Positions 62,585 to 64,000 of a DNA stretch of 64,000 bases are shown here, piece by piece (position 1 is the first letter of the stretch; the number at the start of each line of letters is the position of its first letter). The stretch lies in assembly GCA_037975125.1 (NCBI GenBank), contig CM075860.1, positions 45,791,673-45,855,672 of the forward strand, written 5' to 3'. Under the pieces are notes generated by a model, which did no database searches, was not told the DNA's origin, and was given only the letters and a program-made list of their open reading frames with translations. The position numbers and the translations under genes are program-made. This DNA is from Latrodectus hesperus (taxonomy: Eukaryota > Arthropoda > Arachnida > Araneae > Theridiidae).

Positions 62585-62835
62585 GAGTGGCGTTTTCATA
62601 TAATGAGTCATGTAATTTGGTTCATGATAACTTTCACTTAAGAAATTCTATCTTTGAGATTTCCTAAATTTAAAGTTTTATTAGAAGGATAATATTCTAC
62701 TATCAAATTTCATCAAATGTTTTTATTACGTTTTTCCTTACAAGGATTCTTATTTAAACGAACAAGAAACTAAAATCTTTAATGATTCTAAAAAATAAAA
62801 AGAAAAAGGTAACGACTCTCATTGATAGCAAGTTA

Positions 62836-62908
62836 CGAGCCAGCCAGGATTCGAACCTGGAATCTTCTTATTCGAAGTCAGGCGCGTTATCCGTAGCGCC
62901 ACTGGCCC
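62836..62908 (-). pseudogene. tRNA-Arg(TCG)-like copy with damaged anticodon stem
   Basis: 73 nt with intact acceptor and T arms and a TCG anticodon. The 3' strand of the anticodon stem reads TAAGA instead of TCAGG, breaking two of its five pairs, and there is one D-loop change. It is probably a pseudogene or poorly functional, although its spacer matches the healthy units. Confidence 0.7.
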
Positions 62909-63156
62909 GTGTGGCGTTTTCATATAATGAGTCATGTAATTTGGTTCATGATAACTTTCACTTAAGAAATTCTATCTTTGAGATTTCCTAAATTTAAAGT
63001 TTTATTAGAAGGATAATATTCTACTATCAAATTTCATCAAATGTTTTTATTACGTTTTTCCTTACAAGGATTCTTATTTAAACGAACAAGAAACTAAAAT
63101 CTTTAATGATTCTAAAAAAAAAGAAAAATGTAACGACTCTCATTGATAGCAAGTTA

Positions 63157-63229
63157 CGAGCCAGCCAGGATTCGAACCTGGAATCTCCTGATTCGAAGTC
63201 AGGCGCGTTATCCGTTGCGCCACTGGCCC
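63157..63229 (-). tRNA. tRNA-Arg(TCG)
   Basis: 73-nt cytoplasmic tRNA that inserts arginine at CGA codons. Acceptor GGGCCAG pairs with CTGGCTC (one G-U), discriminator G. The anticodon stem CCTGA/TCAGG is perfect around the loop CTTCGAA. The T-stem CCAGG/CCTGG is perfect around TTCGAAT. Internal A and B boxes are intact. Downstream on the minus strand, about 28 nt from the 3' end, T-runs within the spacer (complement of 63112-63127) serve as the Pol III terminator. CCA is not encoded, as is normal in eukaryotes. Confidence 0.96.
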
Positions 63230-63478
63230 GTGTTGCGTTTTCATATAATGAGTCATGTAATTTGGTTCATGATAACTTTCACTTAAGAAATTCTATCTTT
63301 GAGATTTCCTAAATTTAAAGTTTTATTAGAAGGATAATATTCTACTATCAAATTTCATCAAATCTTTTTATTACGTTTTTCCTTACAAGGATTCTTATTT
63401 AAACGAACAAGAAACTAAAATCTTTAATGATTCTAAAAAAAAAAGAAAAAGGTAACGACTCTCATTGATAGCAAGTTA

Positions 63479-63551
63479 CGAGCCAGCCAGGATTCGAACC
63501 TGGAATCTCCTGATTCGAAGTCAGGCGCGTTATCCGTTGCGCCACTGGCCC
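63479..63551 (-). tRNA. tRNA-Arg(TCG)
   Basis: Identical in sequence to the copy at 63157-63229, with all four stems intact. A Pol III terminator-like T-run (complement of about 63437-63450) lies downstream. It is one ~322-bp unit to the right of the previous gene. Confidence 0.96.
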
Positions 63552-63798
63552 GCGTTGCGTTCTCATATAATAAGTCATGTAATTTGGTTCATGATAACTT
63601 TCACTTAAGAAATTCTATCTTTGAGATTTCCTAAATTTAAAGTTCTATTACAAGGATAATATTCTACTATCAAATTTCATCAAATCTTTTTATTACGTTT
63701 TTCCTTACAAGGATTCTTATTTAAACGAACAAGAAACTAAAATCTTTAATAGTTCTAAAATAAGAAAAAAGGTAACGACTCTCATTGATAGCAAGTTA

Positions 63799-63871
63799 CG
63801 AGCCAGCCAGGATTCGAACCTGGAATCTCCTGATTCGAAGTCAGGCGCGTTATCCGTTGCGCCACTGGCCC
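63799..63871 (-). tRNA. tRNA-Arg(TCG)
   Basis: Identical to the two neighbouring intact copies, with all stems intact. The downstream spacer on the minus strand has TTTTTTC (complement of about 63764-63770) as terminator. It is the last tRNA in the window; the array unit continues past 64000. Confidence 0.96.
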
Positions 63872-64000
63872 GTGTGGCGTTTTCATATAATGAGTCATGT
63901 AATTTGGTTCATGATAACTTTCACTTAAGAAATTCTATCTTTGAGATTTCCTAAATTTAAAGTTTTATTAGAAGGATAATATTCTACTATCAAATTTCAT

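Larger units (their letters stand above)
61690..64000 (-). repeat. Tandem array of ~322-bp units carrying tRNA-Arg
   Basis: The word aaactaaaatcttta (or a close variant) marks each unit at about 61758, 61979, 62303, 62767, 63090, 63411 and 63734. The last three spacings are 321-323 bp. Each unit holds one minus-strand tRNA-Arg(TCG) or its remnant, plus a conserved spacer with tgagtcatgtaatttggttc and ggataatattctactatcaa. Right-hand units are nearly identical; left-hand ones are strongly diverged. The array continues beyond the window. It is interrupted by the 100-N gap, so the copy number is a minimum. Confidence 0.93.

Noticed and set aside
62402..63312. Open frames of 60-70 codons repeated across the tRNA units
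   Set aside because: They run through tRNA genes, spacers and even the N gap; their repetition reflects the tandem array, not coding.
61690..64000. CRISPR-like array (regular repeats with spacers)
   Set aside because: Units are ~322 bp, contain tRNA genes and are homologous over their full length; this is a eukaryotic tandem tRNA cluster.

Overview
This is AT-rich nuclear DNA from an animal, most likely an arthropod and plausibly a spider or other arachnid. The evidence is a seven-transmembrane protein of arthropod gustatory-receptor type, tRNA-derived SINEs, Tc1/mariner and ZBED5-like hAT transposons, a Ty3/Gypsy LTR retrotransposon and very many long (TA)n microsatellites. The species was not determined. 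One run of 100 N (62453-62552) marks a scaffold gap.

Layout. 1-11.5 kb: AT-rich DNA with long (TA)n tracts, a fold-back island (1283-1523), a tRNA-derived SINE (4234-4605), the first copy of an unclassified ~1 kb repeat between two (TA)n tracts (6653-7678), and an inverted-repeat element (about 10540-10815). 11.5-13.5 kb: a hAT transposon with an 8-bp target duplication and a decayed transposase. 18.3-19.45 kb: a very degenerate tandem array of tRNA-like units. 19.6-20.65 kb: the second, inverted copy of the ~1 kb repeat. 24.3-25.3 kb: a gustatory-receptor pseudogene on the minus strand. 26.4-27.1 kb: an LTR-like sequence with a heat-shock-element-like motif upstream of a TATA box. 33.3-34.6 kb: Tc1-like and leucine-rich coding remnants. 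35.3-43.6 kb: (TA)n tracts that separate three different transposons: an apparently intact Ty3/Gypsy element with 360-bp LTRs (35444-41066), a decayed Tc1-type transposon of the DUF4817 kind (41131-42557), and an internally deleted mariner (42626-43512). 46.66-47.81 kb: the only intact, probably functional host protein gene seen, a 382-residue gustatory-receptor-like protein. 47.8-49.5 kb: a less AT-rich relic rich in perfect hairpins. 49.5-61 kb: mostly featureless AT-rich DNA with another Tc1-like relic and a minus-strand SINE. 61.7-64 kb: a tandem array of ~322-bp units, each carrying a minus-strand tRNA-Arg(TCG). Three copies are intact; the copies become progressively more degraded away from them, and the array runs off the window.

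The host content is therefore a chemoreceptor locus (one intact gene, one pseudogene of the same subfamily in opposite orientation 21 kb away) and a tRNA-Arg cluster. The rest is mobile DNA and microsatellite. The most unusual item is the Gypsy element: both LTRs carry a tRNA-like segment with Pol III A- and B-box motifs, an internal copy of the polypurine tract, and a heat-shock-element core beside the TATA box.
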